Shown: positions 1 to 9,344 of the stretch, piece after piece
Layout: each line of letters begins with the position of its first letter
How positions within the stretch are numbered: position 1 is the stretch's first letter
Origin: Ariolimax columbianus
Lineage: Eukaryota > Mollusca > Gastropoda > Stylommatophora > Arionidae
NCBI GenBank assembly: GCA_036924085.1
Contig: JAVGWX010000011.1
Span: forward strand, 38,602,970 to 38,666,969
DNA length: 64,000 nt
Direction: 5' to 3'
Program-made: the position numbers and the translations under genes
The notes under the pieces: generated by a model
Told to the model about the DNA's origin: nothing
Databases searched by the model: none
The model's input: only the letters and a program-made list of their open reading frames with translations

Positions 1-510
1 GCTCTAAAAGCTTTACGCATCTAATCAATTCTTAAATGCATTAATTGTTCCTGCAACCACTACTTCCTGTGGCAATGCATTCCAAACATCAACCACTCTC
101 TCTTACTATAAAATATTTCCTAATATCTAATCTGGACCATTCTTTAGTTAATTTGTAGCTATGCCCTCTTGTTTTTGTAGGGGGGGGGGTTGTAATTTTA
201 AAAAAACTTGTTAGAATCTAATTGATCCTTTCCTTTGATTCTCTTATAAATCTGTATTGTCACCTAAAATTCTTCTTCTTTTTTTTTTTTTATACTGTAG
301 GCAGGTATTTCCAAGTCTTTCCTCGTAACTGTAATTATGGAATCCCACTTTCAGCCGTGTCACTCTTCTTTATATCCTTTCAAGCATATGTATATCTCCT
401 CTACGATAAGGACTCCACCACTGTACACAATACTCCAATCTAGGTCTAACTAGTGCTTTATACAGTTTGACAATCACTTCCTTGCTCCCATGTTTAATAT
501 ATCTTAATAC
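1..510 (-). mobile_element. L2L LINE 3' fragment, cut by window edge
   Basis: Minus-strand relic of the C-terminal part of a CR1/L2-like reverse transcriptase ORF. The same sequence recurs at 23262-23795, 29423-29716, 31660-31858, 48739-48975 and 61130-61790, and on the plus strand at 38630-39270. In better copies the minus strand reads RSRLDFRKY and VVNAWNALP, typical of the end of CR1/L2 ORF2. Broken by stops and indels. The true 3' end lies outside the window. Confidence 0.75.
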
Positions 511-914
511 TGGAGTGGGCGGGAGACACGAAATGTCCTCCTACTTCTACCATGTATCGGCTTTACTGGCGCCAGTTCCTTCGCAGAGCTCCTTCAAGAA
601 TAACAGAATCAAGGGAGATCAGTGTTCAAGCTTGCACTAACACCGACGATTTCCAGACCTAGGATTATGTGTATCAACGATTTGAGTCTTAACTTTAAAA
701 GCTGTACATTCTCAGTGAACAGGACAAAAGCATGAGTGATTGGGGAGAGGGCGTTGCGGCACACTAGCAAAACCGAACTTGCTTGTGTTCGGACTCAAGA
801 ACCGGCAATATATGGGAAGGGAAGACATTCAAATAATGCAATGCTTTGCTGAAGTCGGATGCGCTATATCGTGAAGTGCAAAAGTCAGTACAGCTGCACT
901 TAGCTTTTGGAAAC
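511..914. other. Unassigned spacer
   Basis: No gene or clear element. A stretch near 850-905 (GCTGAAGTCGGATGCG followed by GTGAAGTGCAAAAGTC) resembles the middle of RepB in plus orientation, but is too diverged to call. Confidence 0.4.
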
Positions 915-1255
915 AAGAGCGAACAAATATATGAGATATAGATAAATAGACGAAGATCAGGTATTGATAGATAGACAGACACATAGATAGATAGACTGAC
1001 ACATAGACATTTAGATACACGGACAGACACAAACAGACACATAGATAGGCAGACAACACACAGACCGATAGACAGACAGACACATAGATAGACTGATGTA
1101 TAGATATATAAGAAAGTAGATAGATAGATAGACGGACGAACGCACAGATTGACAGACCGTTAGACAGACAGACAGATAGCTCGATATATAGATAGATAGA
1201 TATATAAATGGATAAATAAATATATAGATACATAGATAGATTATATGTATGTATG

Positions 1256-1297
<42 letters not shown>
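915..1297. repeat. (GATA/GACA)n microsatellite ending in (AT)n
   Basis: Imperfect tetranucleotide array of GATA and GACA with GTAT and AT runs at its right end. It reads open in several minus-strand frames only because the units lack stops, so those frames are not genes. Its last 50 bases (1201-1250) are repeated at 2197-2246. Confidence 0.9.
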
Positions 1298-1299
<2 letters not shown>

Positions 1300-1301
<2 letters not shown>

Positions 1302-2180
1302 GTAATGAGAAATGTTCAAGAAGACGAGAACATTGAAAGTTTCGACCCATTTACGATTTGGGGGGGGGGGGGGGGGGGTAACGAGATTCCAGAGTTACGA
1401 TACGCAGATGACACAGTGATACTATCAAGAAGGAAGTGCAGAAGGGCTAGAGCAGCTACTTTCAGCCTTTAATGTACATAGTAAAGATCAAAACATGTTT
1501 ATAAACATAAATAAAACAAACATAATGATCATCGACAAAACACAATGCCAACATAAATTTACCGTGGGTGGTGAGGAAATAGATCAGGTCACACATTTTG
1601 AATATCTGGGCTTCAGAATTGACAAAAATGGGGATTGCTCGAAAGAAATCAGAAAAATACTAGCTATGGCAATGCAGAGACTGAACAGACTGAAGAAATT
1701 ATGGCAGAGCACCAACAAAATGATAAAAGTAAATACTTGAGAGCCTGTGTTTTTCCTGTAGCAGCTAAAGGCTGTGAATCATGGACGATTACCAAAACTT
1801 CTAGAAAAAGAATCGAATCTTTCGAGTCAAAATGTTACAGAAAGATCTTCAATATACCCTGGATAAAGAAAAAAACACAAATGTAAACATTTGGCAAGAG
1901 TTGAGCATAGAGGAGAACTGGTTTATCAATTCCATTTTGGCTAGAAAATGCGAATACTTCGTTCACATCAAGAGACACAACGGTCTTGAGAGAACAGTGA
2001 TGGAAGGTATGGTGCCACTCAAAAGAGGAAGGGGTAGACCAAGAAGACGATGGCACCAAGATATCCAGGAATGCCTGGGTGTGGCTGTGGCGGAGGGGGC
2101 CGGAGTTTTCGCAAGGGAACGAGTTTCTTTCAGACAGACTGTGATGAGAGCGACGTTCTACAAAGACATGCTACGTGATG
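1300..2180 (+). pseudogene. RTEL LINE: broken reverse transcriptase C-terminal half
   Basis: Several frames together give the end of an RTE/BovB-like reverse transcriptase. The catalytic block reads RYADDTVILS near 1396-1425. A YLG box follows near 1600, then RRWHQDIQECLG near 2050-2085 and RVSFRQTVMRATF near 2120-2155, which closes the ORF in this family. At least three frameshifts or stops separate the pieces, and a 19-G run at 1360-1378 sits just before the RT motif. Homologous fragments lie at 60225-60625 (+), 13045-13325 (-) and 41148-41240 (-). Endonuclease and N-terminal RT are absent. Non-functional. Confidence 0.85.
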
Positions 2181-2184
2181 ATGA

Positions 2185-2262
2185 GATATATAGAAATATA
2201 TAAATGGATAAATAAATAGATAAATACATAGATAGATTATATGTATATATATATATATATTG
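2185..2262. repeat. AT-rich GATA-type repeat after RTEL relic
   Basis: Short GATA/AAAT/AT repeat. Positions 2197-2246 nearly duplicate 1201-1250, so the RT fragment is bracketed by direct repeats. RTE-type elements often end in short simple repeats, so part of this may be the element's own tail. Confidence 0.7.
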
Positions 2263-2585
2263 TAAGTAGATATACGGCTAAGTAAATGTATCACACAACT
2301 GAAAACTGAATCGACCAAATAAGTAGTTAGCGGAAGTGGTAGAGAAAAGGTAGAAGAAACAATGCTGCCGCAGGGTTCGCGTGGAGCTCTATCCGCTTGG
2401 TCCCATTGTGGCACCTAGTCTTATGCTGTGCTGCAGTCCCCGTCCCTTCTTTCGCAATTTCAACCTGCAGCTCCCTTGGAATATCAAGGAGTTGAGAACC
2501 GTTGATCTGGAGAATCGACAACATATTCATCACTGGCAGACTCACCACTCACATTCACATTATGCAGCGAAGATCATTGTATGAT
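2263..2585. other. Unassigned spacer
   Basis: No recognisable element. Both strands contain short open frames without known motifs. Confidence 0.4.
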
Positions 2586-2589
2586 GCTC

Positions 2590-3000
2590 TCTGAACCACG
2601 GAGTCAACATTGTAGGTTTGGGCGTGTTTTTCCTTTAAGGATTTCAAACAATTCTCGTGCTTTAGCAGTGGTCGTCAGCGTGCTGAAGAGACGCCATCGC
2701 TTCTTTATTGTGGTCCTTAATCCCAGAGTATTAAACATTATTTTTTCCATATATGATGTAAACCCCTCTCCCATATTCATAAGCCTTGTAGCACTCAGTG
2801 GAGCCATTCCTTTAACAGCTTGCATTATTTCCCTTTGTTTTTAATGGAGCGACATGCCCGCATCATGAGCTATATCATTTGCTTTCCACTTTCGTGCTTG
2901 GTTAATTACCTTTTGTTTCACTTCCAAATCGATACTTCCCTTTACCCTCTTGCTAACTACTTTCACTAGCATTGAGTTTGCTGTGTTTTGGAGCCATTAT
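2590..3000 (-). pseudogene. Possible degraded coding relic of unknown family
   Basis: The minus strand has protein-like composition over about 130 codons with one or two stops. It starts near 3000 with a basic stretch (VVSKRVKGSIDLEVKQKV), continues through GEGFTSYMEK (near 2770) and ends with RWRLFSTLTTTAKARELF (near 2660). The composition looks coding rather than random, and the run is longer than neighbouring noise. I do not recognise the family. A mobile-element ORF or a processed pseudogene is most likely. Confidence 0.35.
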
Positions 3001-3088
3001 GCGCTTCACAGTTATGTATTTTCAAAAGGGAATTACACAATGATAACGCTACAACGTTTTAGAGATAAGCCATTAACAAGATGTGATG

Positions 3089-3200
3089 ATGCTCACTGGG
3101 GGGGGGGGGGGACCCAGTGGTCTCGAGGTAAGGTGTTCGCTTCTGGGGCTGGAGGACGCGGGTTCATTAAAAATCTACTCAAATTATTCTAGGGATTCTC
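3089..3200 (+). mobile_element. SINE-E head fragment
   Basis: After a G run, the phrase CAGTGGTCTCGAGGTAAGG and a downstream GCGGGTTCATT match the tRNA-like head of the SINE-E copies at 35310-35605 and 47985-48270. The short tail AAAATCTACTCAAATTATT matches their 3' end, so most of the body is deleted. Confidence 0.65.
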
Positions 3201-3237
3201 GCTCGACAGAGAATATGTTGCGAAAAAGGGGACTGTG

Positions 3238-3395
3238 TGGCCATAACAACAGGTCTTGGTTATGTGGTTAGCGGAGCGGCTTAGATGTCGCCTGACAGGC
3301 TGCGGGTATACCTTGCTCTAATTTACGCTTCCACCTCTACCAGTCTCAATAATAAGCGGTCGTATATTCCAGGGGATAACAGATGCTGGGATTGA
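3238..3395 (+). mobile_element. SINE-F-like tRNA-derived fragment
   Basis: GTGGTTAGCGGAGCGG followed by TGACAGGCTGCGGGTATACC has the spacing of a tRNA-like head. Related pieces occur at 4695-4770, 28330-28507 and 35700-35880. Boundaries uncertain. Confidence 0.45.
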
Positions 3396-3818
3396 CCTGG
3401 CAAGTCACCAGTGGATTTTCACCTGCCGAAAAAAAGAAAAATTTGAAACAAAGGAGGTCGCACCTTCCCACGAAATCAAACGACATAAGTGGACTGAAGA
3501 TAGATAGATGCTACTCACTGCGAACACTTTCTAGGCATGCGCAGCTGTACTAGACACATTTGATTGGTTAGTATGAGAAGTTCACGTTATAAAGTAGCCA
3601 AAGAAAGTGTAGTATAGCGCATGCATAGCACAGCCATTTATGTATAACAGCCAAAAGTGTTAGCGGTTCTAAGAAGCGACGTTCTGCAAAGGCCATGTTA
3701 CTTACATATTTTTTGGCGCACACATTTCTATTTGATACATTGCAAATCGAAAGTGAGGCCGCAACTGTCTATTAGATTACGTCATGTAAGAGCAATTCCA
3801 TTGTTATTTTCATTTGGG
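3396..3818. other. Unassigned spacer
   Basis: No gene or family match seen. Contains an imperfect A-rich patch near 3430-3450. Confidence 0.4.
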
Positions 3819-4475
3819 GGGACCCAGTGGTCTCGTTCGAATCACGGTTGTTGTTTGCGAATGCCCACAATGAGTAGGTTATTCTTTTGTGCGCACCGAA
3901 AGAGGACGTTAAGTGGCGGGTTGCAGTAGCTTTCCTCACATCCCGAGCGTGCTGATGAAGGTGGACCGGAGTCCTCAAATCGGTTGTACTATTCTTGACA
4001 TCATCTTCGTGTCACTCACTGCTACGGGGATAAACGTCGATCCCTCACCTCGTTAGCAGGCTGCGTGAAAACAGCCCGTTTCCAGCGAGGACTGCGAGGA
4101 AGCCACGGTGAGGGTCTTGGCCAGTATATTTTGCCTGACCCTGACTAACATGTCTGATCAGTATACTTTGCCTGACCATGACTAACATGCCTGATCAGTA
4201 TACTTTGCCTGACCATGATTAACATGTCTGATCAGTATACTTTGCCTGGCCATGACTAACATGTCTGATCAGTATATTTTGCCTGACCCTGACTAACATG
4301 TCTGATCAGTATATTTTGCCTGACCCTGACTAACATGCCTGATCTGTATATTTTGCCTGACCCTGACTAACATGTCTAATCAGTATACTTTGCCTGACCC
4401 GGACTAACATGTCTAATCAGTATACTTTGCCTGACCCTGACTAACATGTCTAATCAGTATACTTTCCCTGACCAG
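3819..4475 (+). mobile_element. RepA copy 1, with short SINE-E piece at its left
   Basis: Begins with a SINE-E scrap (CCCAGTGGTCTCG), then TTGTTGTTTGCGAATGCCCA, the RepA left end. The conserved body follows (GACGTTAAGTGGCGGGTTGC, then CGTGCTGATGAAGGTGGACC, then GGGGATAAACGTCGATCC). The right part is a 37-bp minisatellite from about 4130. No coding capacity. Confidence 0.85.
4130..4475 (+). repeat. RepA 37-bp minisatellite, about 9 units
   Basis: Tandem units of about 37 bp built on CTGACTAACATGTCTGATCA plus GTATACTTTGCCTGACC. Variation between units is a few bases. The same unit is expanded at 9640-10830. Confidence 0.9.
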
Positions 4476-4479
4476 AGGG

Positions 4480-4770
4480 GACACCGGGTGCTGACCGTGA
4501 TTTTTTGTTACGTGGTTTTTCTGGTAAAAATTCTCCTGATCTCTTGACAGTGAGATCGGACTACTGTTTTCAATGTCGAGCACGTTAAAAATGTCCTTGC
4601 TGTTGGAAATCGATAACGGAAATCGAGTCGGCTTAACGGCCGCTGCCTGAACAAAATTTAAATTAAAAATCTACCCAAGTTATTTGTACCTTTCTCCATA
4701 TGGTTTGTAAAGAGCAGCTATAGATGGCGCCTAACTGGCTGCGGGTCTACTTAGCACCTGGCCCTAATGT
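4480..4770 (+). mobile_element. SINE-E body followed by SINE-F fragment
   Basis: 4480-4690 matches the body of the SINE-E copies at 35310 and 47985: GTGATTTTTT, TTCTGGTAAAAATTC, AGTGAGATCGGACT, a GAGCACGTTAAAAAT box, GGCTTAACGGCCGCTGCC and AAAATCTACCCAAGTTATTTG. 4695-4770 (AGAGCAGCTATAGATGGCGC) matches SINE-F. The head of SINE-E is missing here, probably lost at the junction with the RepA minisatellite. Confidence 0.7.
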
Positions 4771-4804
4771 TAACGACTTGGAGCCCAGACAGACGGCGCT
4801 GCTT

Positions 4805-5165
4805 ATTATACGTTTAGAATTGTTGTTGCATGCCCACATTTAGTATGTTCACCTTTCTGTGATCCCTGAAAAGGGTTTAGTTTGCGGGTTGCTGTAGCTT
4901 TCCTCACATCTCGAACGTGCTAACGAAAGTGGACCGATGTCCTTCATGCGGTTGTGATATATTTTGTCTTCATCTGCGTGTCACTCACTACTACGGGGAT
5001 CACGTCGATCCACTACTTCGTTAGCAACCAAACAAACCAAACAGCCAGTTTTCAGGGAAAACTACGAAGAAGTGAGATGGGGGATATTGGTCAGTATATT
5101 TCGCCCAACTCTAGCTAACATGTCCGATCAGTACGTTTCGTTTATCCAAACGGTAATCTTCTCTC
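4805..5165 (+). mobile_element. RepA copy 2, minimal minisatellite
   Basis: Diverged RepA: starts TTGTTGTTGCATGCCCACA and keeps the TTTCCTCACATCTCGAACGT, CTACTACGGGGATCACGTCG and TAACATGTCCGATCAGTACG segments. Only about one 37-bp unit is present, followed by the GTAATCTTCTCTCCCC end. Shows that array length varies between copies. Confidence 0.8.
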
Positions 5166-5554
5166 CCCTTTACTATTTGGATATAAAGACCACTGTGGGT
5201 TCAAATTTTGTGTCCTGTCCCATAATGTTTGTGAATCACTGAGCAAAGACAAGCGTTTATAGTTTACATACAAGGTATTTGTATTTAGTGGAACATTTCG
5301 GGGAAACGCCAAATTGGATCCAGACAAGTACACAAATAAAAGTGACAGAAACATTAAGTAGCATTGTTAATGATTCGAATGTGTCAAACTTGGATCCAGA
5401 CAAATTAGGTGGCAAGTCGAATCTTCTTTAAGAGCGGGATGTAATGTAGAATACAAAAACAGCGTGTGTTATTCTGCTTGATTTCGTCGCTGTTTTGTGT
5501 GTGTTGTAAAGTCAAGATTTGTGCCATTAGTAGTTACACTACTGTCGATGCATC
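5166..5554. other. Unassigned spacer
   Basis: No gene seen. A 14-base phrase, TTGGATCCAGACAA, occurs twice (near 5313 and 5390), hinting at a decayed duplication. Confidence 0.4.
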
Positions 5555-6082
5555 TTCTTGTTTTTCATTCTTCTTTCGTTCTCAAACTCCCTCTACCAAG
5601 GCATGAAAAGGTCTTTGCAAGTAGCAGGAGTTAGTCCGGAGAACGGAATGCATTATTTTCGTAGTTTACAGCTTGACTGCGATATGTGTACCTTTCGCTC
5701 CGATACATCCGAATCTGCATGCCATTTTTGCGTACCGGGTTAGCCTTCCCTCTTCAATTCCTTCTCTTTAGCCAATCTGTCCTGTTGCAGCTATCCTTAA
5801 TCACCATGTGGAGGTGGAGAGGGGTCTTGGCAGTTCTGGGTCGCTGGCTCAGTCGCTAGCAGTCAGCTTTGGGTCGCTGGTCCTGACGCTAGCAGTCACC
5901 TTTGGGTCGCTGGTCCTGACGCTAGCAGTCACCTTTGGGTCGCTGGTCCTGACGCTAGCAGTCACCTTTGGGTCGCTGGTCCTGACGCTAGCAGTCACTT
6001 TTGGGTCGCTGGCCCTGACGCTAACAGCCAGCTTTGGGTCGCTGGCCGTGACGCTAGCAGTCAGCTTTGGGTCGCTGGCCCT
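5555..6082 (-). mobile_element. RepB copy with long 33-bp VNTR
   Basis: Oriented by its tail: on the minus strand the element ends in ...GAACGAAAGAAGAATG at 5565-5575. Conserved minus-strand blocks: ACTACGAAAATAATGCATTC, GCAAATATCGCAG in better copies, and CTCCACATGGTGATTAAGG. The 5' part is a 33-bp VNTR (5838-6082). Joins directly to a minus-strand RepA fragment at 6083. Confidence 0.8.
5838..6082. repeat. RepB VNTR, 33-bp unit, about 7 copies
   Basis: Units such as GTCGCTGGTCCTGACGCTAG plus CAGTCACCTTTGG. The length is a multiple of 3, so open frames of 11-residue repeats appear on both strands. These are artefacts. Confidence 0.9.
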
Positions 6083-6298
6083 GAGATGTGGATAGACATG
6101 ATCCTCGTAGTAGCGAGCGCACGCAGATGAAGCCAAGCATTGCACAACCGCACGGAGGGACGCGGCCCACCTTCATCAGCTCGTTCGAGATGTTAGGAAA
6201 GCTACTATAAAACCCCCCTCCCCCCCCCCCCCCCCACTTCACTCTCTTTTATGGGACCACAAACGAGTAAACTTACTCATTGTGAACATTCAACAACA
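6083..6298 (-). mobile_element. RepA fragment with 19-C interruption
   Basis: Reads in reverse as the RepA left half: GAAGCCAAGCATTGCACAAC, CACCTTCATCAGC, GGAAAGCTACT, then a C run at 6216-6236, then ACTTACTCATTGTGAACATT and CAACAACATG, the microsatellite-bearing end. The segment between the C run and CTCTTTTATGGG is altered compared with other copies. Confidence 0.75.
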
Positions 6299-6439
6299 TG
6301 AACTGCTGTGACCTGAACGTTGTGGCTCTATTGATAAGTCTGCAGCCGGGATATTCCAAGTACTGCTGTTTGTTATGTGAATGGAATTGCCGAACAAAAA
6401 CGCTGCACTACGTGAAGAAAGACTGACCTTAGAGAAATG

Positions 6440-7018
6440 ATTAGCAACGCAACCAGCCAATGTCAGCAGGTTGTATTCCTTACAAATGCAATGTCCGTTC
6501 TACAAGCCCTCGGGAATGTTAAACTGCTAGAACTTAAGAAAGTCTTGGACGAACTAAAAGCCAAGAGAAGGGTAATGCTACAGCGGATACCATCACACTG
6601 TGGCATATAAGGAAATGAGACAGGCTAACAAATGAAGGAGAAACACAAGAACAAAACAAACAATCACCTTCCACAAAAAAAAAGGACACGTATACAAGAA
6701 ATAAGAAAAGTTGACCAAACGAAAGACAACTGTCTTGATCGAGCAGAACAAGTGATACTGTTCCGCTTAAGAATGGGACATAACAGATTGAATACCCATT
6801 TACACCGGCTAAAATTGGCTAAATTTCCAATGTGTATGTGTGGGCAGGCAACACAGACATCCGTACATATTCTGCAAGACTGTTATATGCTTAGCCAATT
6901 GCGCACTGACCACTGGCCCACGGAGACGAATATCCACAAAAAGCTGTTTGGAAGCTCTGAAGAACTCTCCACTCTAGCAACCTGTATCCAGAGAACTGTA
7001 CTTAACGCGGAGACGTAA
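6440..7018 (+). pseudogene. Jockey-like LINE RNase H and C-terminal fragment
   Basis: Translation in one frame gives VVFLTNAMSVLQAL (near 6470-6515), then IPSHCGI, a stop, GNE (near 6590-6615), then AEQVILFRLRMGHNRLNTHL (near 6740-6800), a CMCGQATQTSVHILQDC zinc-finger-like block (near 6835-6880) and LFGSSEELSTLA. This is the C-terminal RNase H region of a jockey-like ORF2. The catalytic aspartate of the S/T-DA-LSVL motif is Asn here, and an in-frame stop interrupts PSHCGI-GNE. Related to, but clearly different from, the JocL copy at 15742-18598. No (GAA)n tail seen. Confidence 0.85.
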
Positions 7019-7254
7019 CAAGAAAACGAATGGCGAACGAAAAGAATGAGAGAACAGATATGAATGTAGGAGAGACAATGTGCAACTCCTAAGACTTTCA
7101 AAAACGCGCAAAAAATGCTGCAACATCCCCTACGCTTAAACTCCAGTCAGGTCAGGTCATCCCGTAACCGGTGAGGTCGTTGGGGCACCCATGAAGACAC
7201 ACCCACAACTCCAACTCCAACTGTCAGCGGCCGCTGCCTGTGCCTCCTCTGGTC

Positions 7255-7425
7255 AGTCATCAAACTCAGTGTGATTAAAGTTGCTGAAGGCGGTTGTGTC
7301 GGACCGAAAGATTCAAATTTCGAAGTCAATCTGTAAACTAACGACACAACGCGTTTCGCTCTCACATCCTGCTACTTGCAACGCCATGTTCAGGGAGACT
7401 AAGAACGAACGCAGAAGAAGAAAAC
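7255..7425 (+). mobile_element. RepB 3' fragment
   Basis: Contains TCGGACCGAAAGATTCAAAT, TCTGTAAACTAACGACACAA, TGCTACTTGCAA and TAAGAACGAACGCAGAAGAA, the conserved 3' third of RepB with its GAA-type tail. The VNTR half is absent. Confidence 0.7.
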
Positions 7426-7479
7426 ACGTGTGATCAAAGACTTCATTTAAGCCACAGACCGTACTGGATCAGCTTCAAA

Positions 7480-7660
7480 TACTCGCCGCGGACAAATAGG
7501 GATCACGTTGGGAAGGCTAACCAGGAACCCTAAAAAGGGCAGCTGAAACCAGATGAGTCGGACCGAAATACGCAATCATCCCAGCCCTGCTGTAAACTAC
7601 GTCACAACATCACAGCGTCATTTTCAGGACGAGCAAAGAATGTGGAAGAAAATATCCAGA
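7480..7660 (+). mobile_element. RepB 3' fragment, second and more diverged
   Basis: GAAGGCTAACCAGGAACCC, GTCGGACCGAAATACGCAAT, CTGTAAACTACGTCACAACA, TTTTCAGGACGAGCAAAGAA and TGGAAGAAAAT follow the RepB order. Lies directly after the 7255-7425 fragment in the same orientation. Confidence 0.6.
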
Positions 7661-7681
7661 GAATAATGACAAGAACAATAT

Positions 7682-7921
7682 TAATATTTTTTTTTTTGCG
7701 TTCGCCTCATTTTTCTAATCCCCACTGTGGTTTTTATTTTGCGCCTGTCGGCCCAGTGCATCCGACTTCAGCATGCATTTTATGTAACGGTCTGCTTCCT
7801 CCTGCATTTTCTAAGGGTTTGCTTCCCCGGAGTAAAGCCGGTGCTGTGATGGGGGATCGAACCCAGCACATTCTAGTTGTGAGCCTTGTCACTAAACCAC
7901 TAGCCCACGCCGTCCCCCAAC
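7682..7921 (-). mobile_element. SINE-D copy with 8-bp target duplication
   Basis: Minus strand starts GGGGGACGGCGTGGGCTAGTG (tRNA-like head), contains the B-box-like GGGTTCGATCCC and ends in a poly-A/T stretch (T run at 7688-7697). AACAATAT at 7674-7681 and 7922-7929 is the likely target-site duplication. Other copies: 9009-9254, 44260-44507, 48714-49380 (split), 55790-56028. Confidence 0.85.
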
Positions 7922-7929
7922 AACAATAT

Positions 7930-8237
7930 AGCGACATGCCTTGGTAGCTATGTATCTCCTCACCCGCTGGGATAAATAGCTTAGTAGTCGCATACAATGG
8001 CCACCCTGTACAATTTCCGACAGTTACCAAAAAAAGCAACGAGCGATAACAAGCCATATCAGATTGAGCCTGTCAAAAGAGCTCTCCTGCGAGATCCAAA
8101 TTGTATTGCTGTGGTGTAAATTGTAATGGCTTCTGTCGTTTAATAAACTACTTCTTAGCTAGCTTGTATATTCGGCTGCAGTCCTTCTCAATTCACGCAA
8201 AAATTATATATAAATATATATAATTGTTTTAGTTTTC
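7930..8237. other. Unassigned spacer
   Basis: No gene. Short AT-rich patch near 8200-8222. Confidence 0.4.
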
Positions 8238-8800
8238 AAATTGTTTTTTTCTCTATCTATTTCTCCAGTGCATTTCGTTATATCTGCTTTTCGTTTCGTT
8301 ATTACATTTCTATCTTTTTCTCTCTATATTCCTTCCTTTTATTTCCTAATTGAATTCCTATCTTTCTCTATATCTATTCCTTCCTTTTATTTCATTTATA
8401 CATTCCCATATTTTTCTTTCTTTAATCTTTTCTTTCATTTCGTTAATACATTCCCATCTTTCTATTTCTTTATTCCTACCTTTTATTTCGTTAATAGATT
8501 ACTATCTTTTTATCTCTCTTTTTGTTGTTGCCATTTCGTGAATAAATTCCTATCTTTTTCTTTCTCTATGCCTTCCTTTTTTTTCAAGAACACATTTCTG
8601 TCTTTTTCTTTTTCTTTGCATACGTTTTCTTTTGTGAACATATTCCTGTATTTTCCTTTCTCTATTCCTTCCTTTTTCTTTCTCTATTCCTTTCTTTTAT
8701 TTCCTGAACACATTCCTATATTTTTTATTTCTCTATTCCTTCCGCTAATACATTCCTATATTTTTCTGCGTCTATTCCTCTCTATTGCGTTGATAAAAAA
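8238..8800. repeat. Pyrimidine-rich 48-bp tandem repeat, about 11 units
   Basis: Imperfect units of about 48 bp, each containing TATCTTTTTCTTTCTCTATT-like pyrimidines, then CCTTCCTTTTATTTC and GTTAATACATT. Because 48 is a multiple of 3, an open frame of about 190 codons rich in Phe, Ser and Leu runs through it. It is best read as an array and not as a membrane protein. Confidence 0.85.
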
Positions 8801-9008
8801 ATGCAGATGGTAGATGGATGTGATGCCTTGGTCAGCCACCAGGTAGTCACGAAAGGTAACGTATTGGAGACCCTACAACATTAAGGGCCCACACGTACGT
8901 CCACCAAAGGAGAGGTGGACCGAGTTCAAAACCTTGGATTAAAATGATACTCCAGGACGAAAGGCCGTATTGAGTTTATACAATATCAGGAACTCCATTT
9001 GTCTCATT
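8801..9008. other. Unassigned spacer
   Basis: Short unassigned sequence carrying the left copy of the SINE-D target duplication at its right edge (8998-9008). Confidence 0.4.
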
Positions 9009-9254
9009 TGTTTTGGCGTTCGCCTTATTTCTCTATTCCCCAAGGCCGGTGTGCGTTACACTGTGGTTTTTATTTTGCGCCTGTCGACCCAGTGCATCCG
9101 ACTTCAGTATGCATTCTATGTAAGGGTCTGCTTTCTCCTGTATTTTCTAAGTGTTTGCTTCCCCTGGGTAACGGCTGGTGCTGTGATGGGGATCGAACCC
9201 AGCACCTTCTGGTTGTGAGCCGTGGTTGTAACCACTAGGCCACGCCGTCCCCTC
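9009..9254 (-). mobile_element. SINE-D copy with perfect 11-bp target duplication
   Basis: Flanked by TTTGTCTCATT at 8998-9008 and 9255-9265. Minus strand: head GGGGACGGCGTGGCCTAGTG, B-box GGGTTCGATCCC, body CCGTTACCCAGGGG, GGCGCAAAATAAAAACCACA, and tail GCGAACGCCAAAAC. No ORF. Pol III transcription is inferred from the tRNA-like head. Confidence 0.9.
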
Positions 9255-9344
9255 TTTGTCTCATTCAATACTAGGATTACAGATTGTAAGCTTTGCCCAC
9301 GAACCTCCAAGTAATTCGAACACGAGGACACATGGCCTCGGCTA

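Noticed and set aside
5835..6145. Open frames with 11-residue repeats on both strands
   Set aside because: 33-bp VNTR of RepB. Both strands stay open because of unit length and composition.
8241..8813. 190-codon hydrophobic frame
   Set aside because: Generated by a 48-bp pyrimidine repeat with no start context, motif or transcript evidence.
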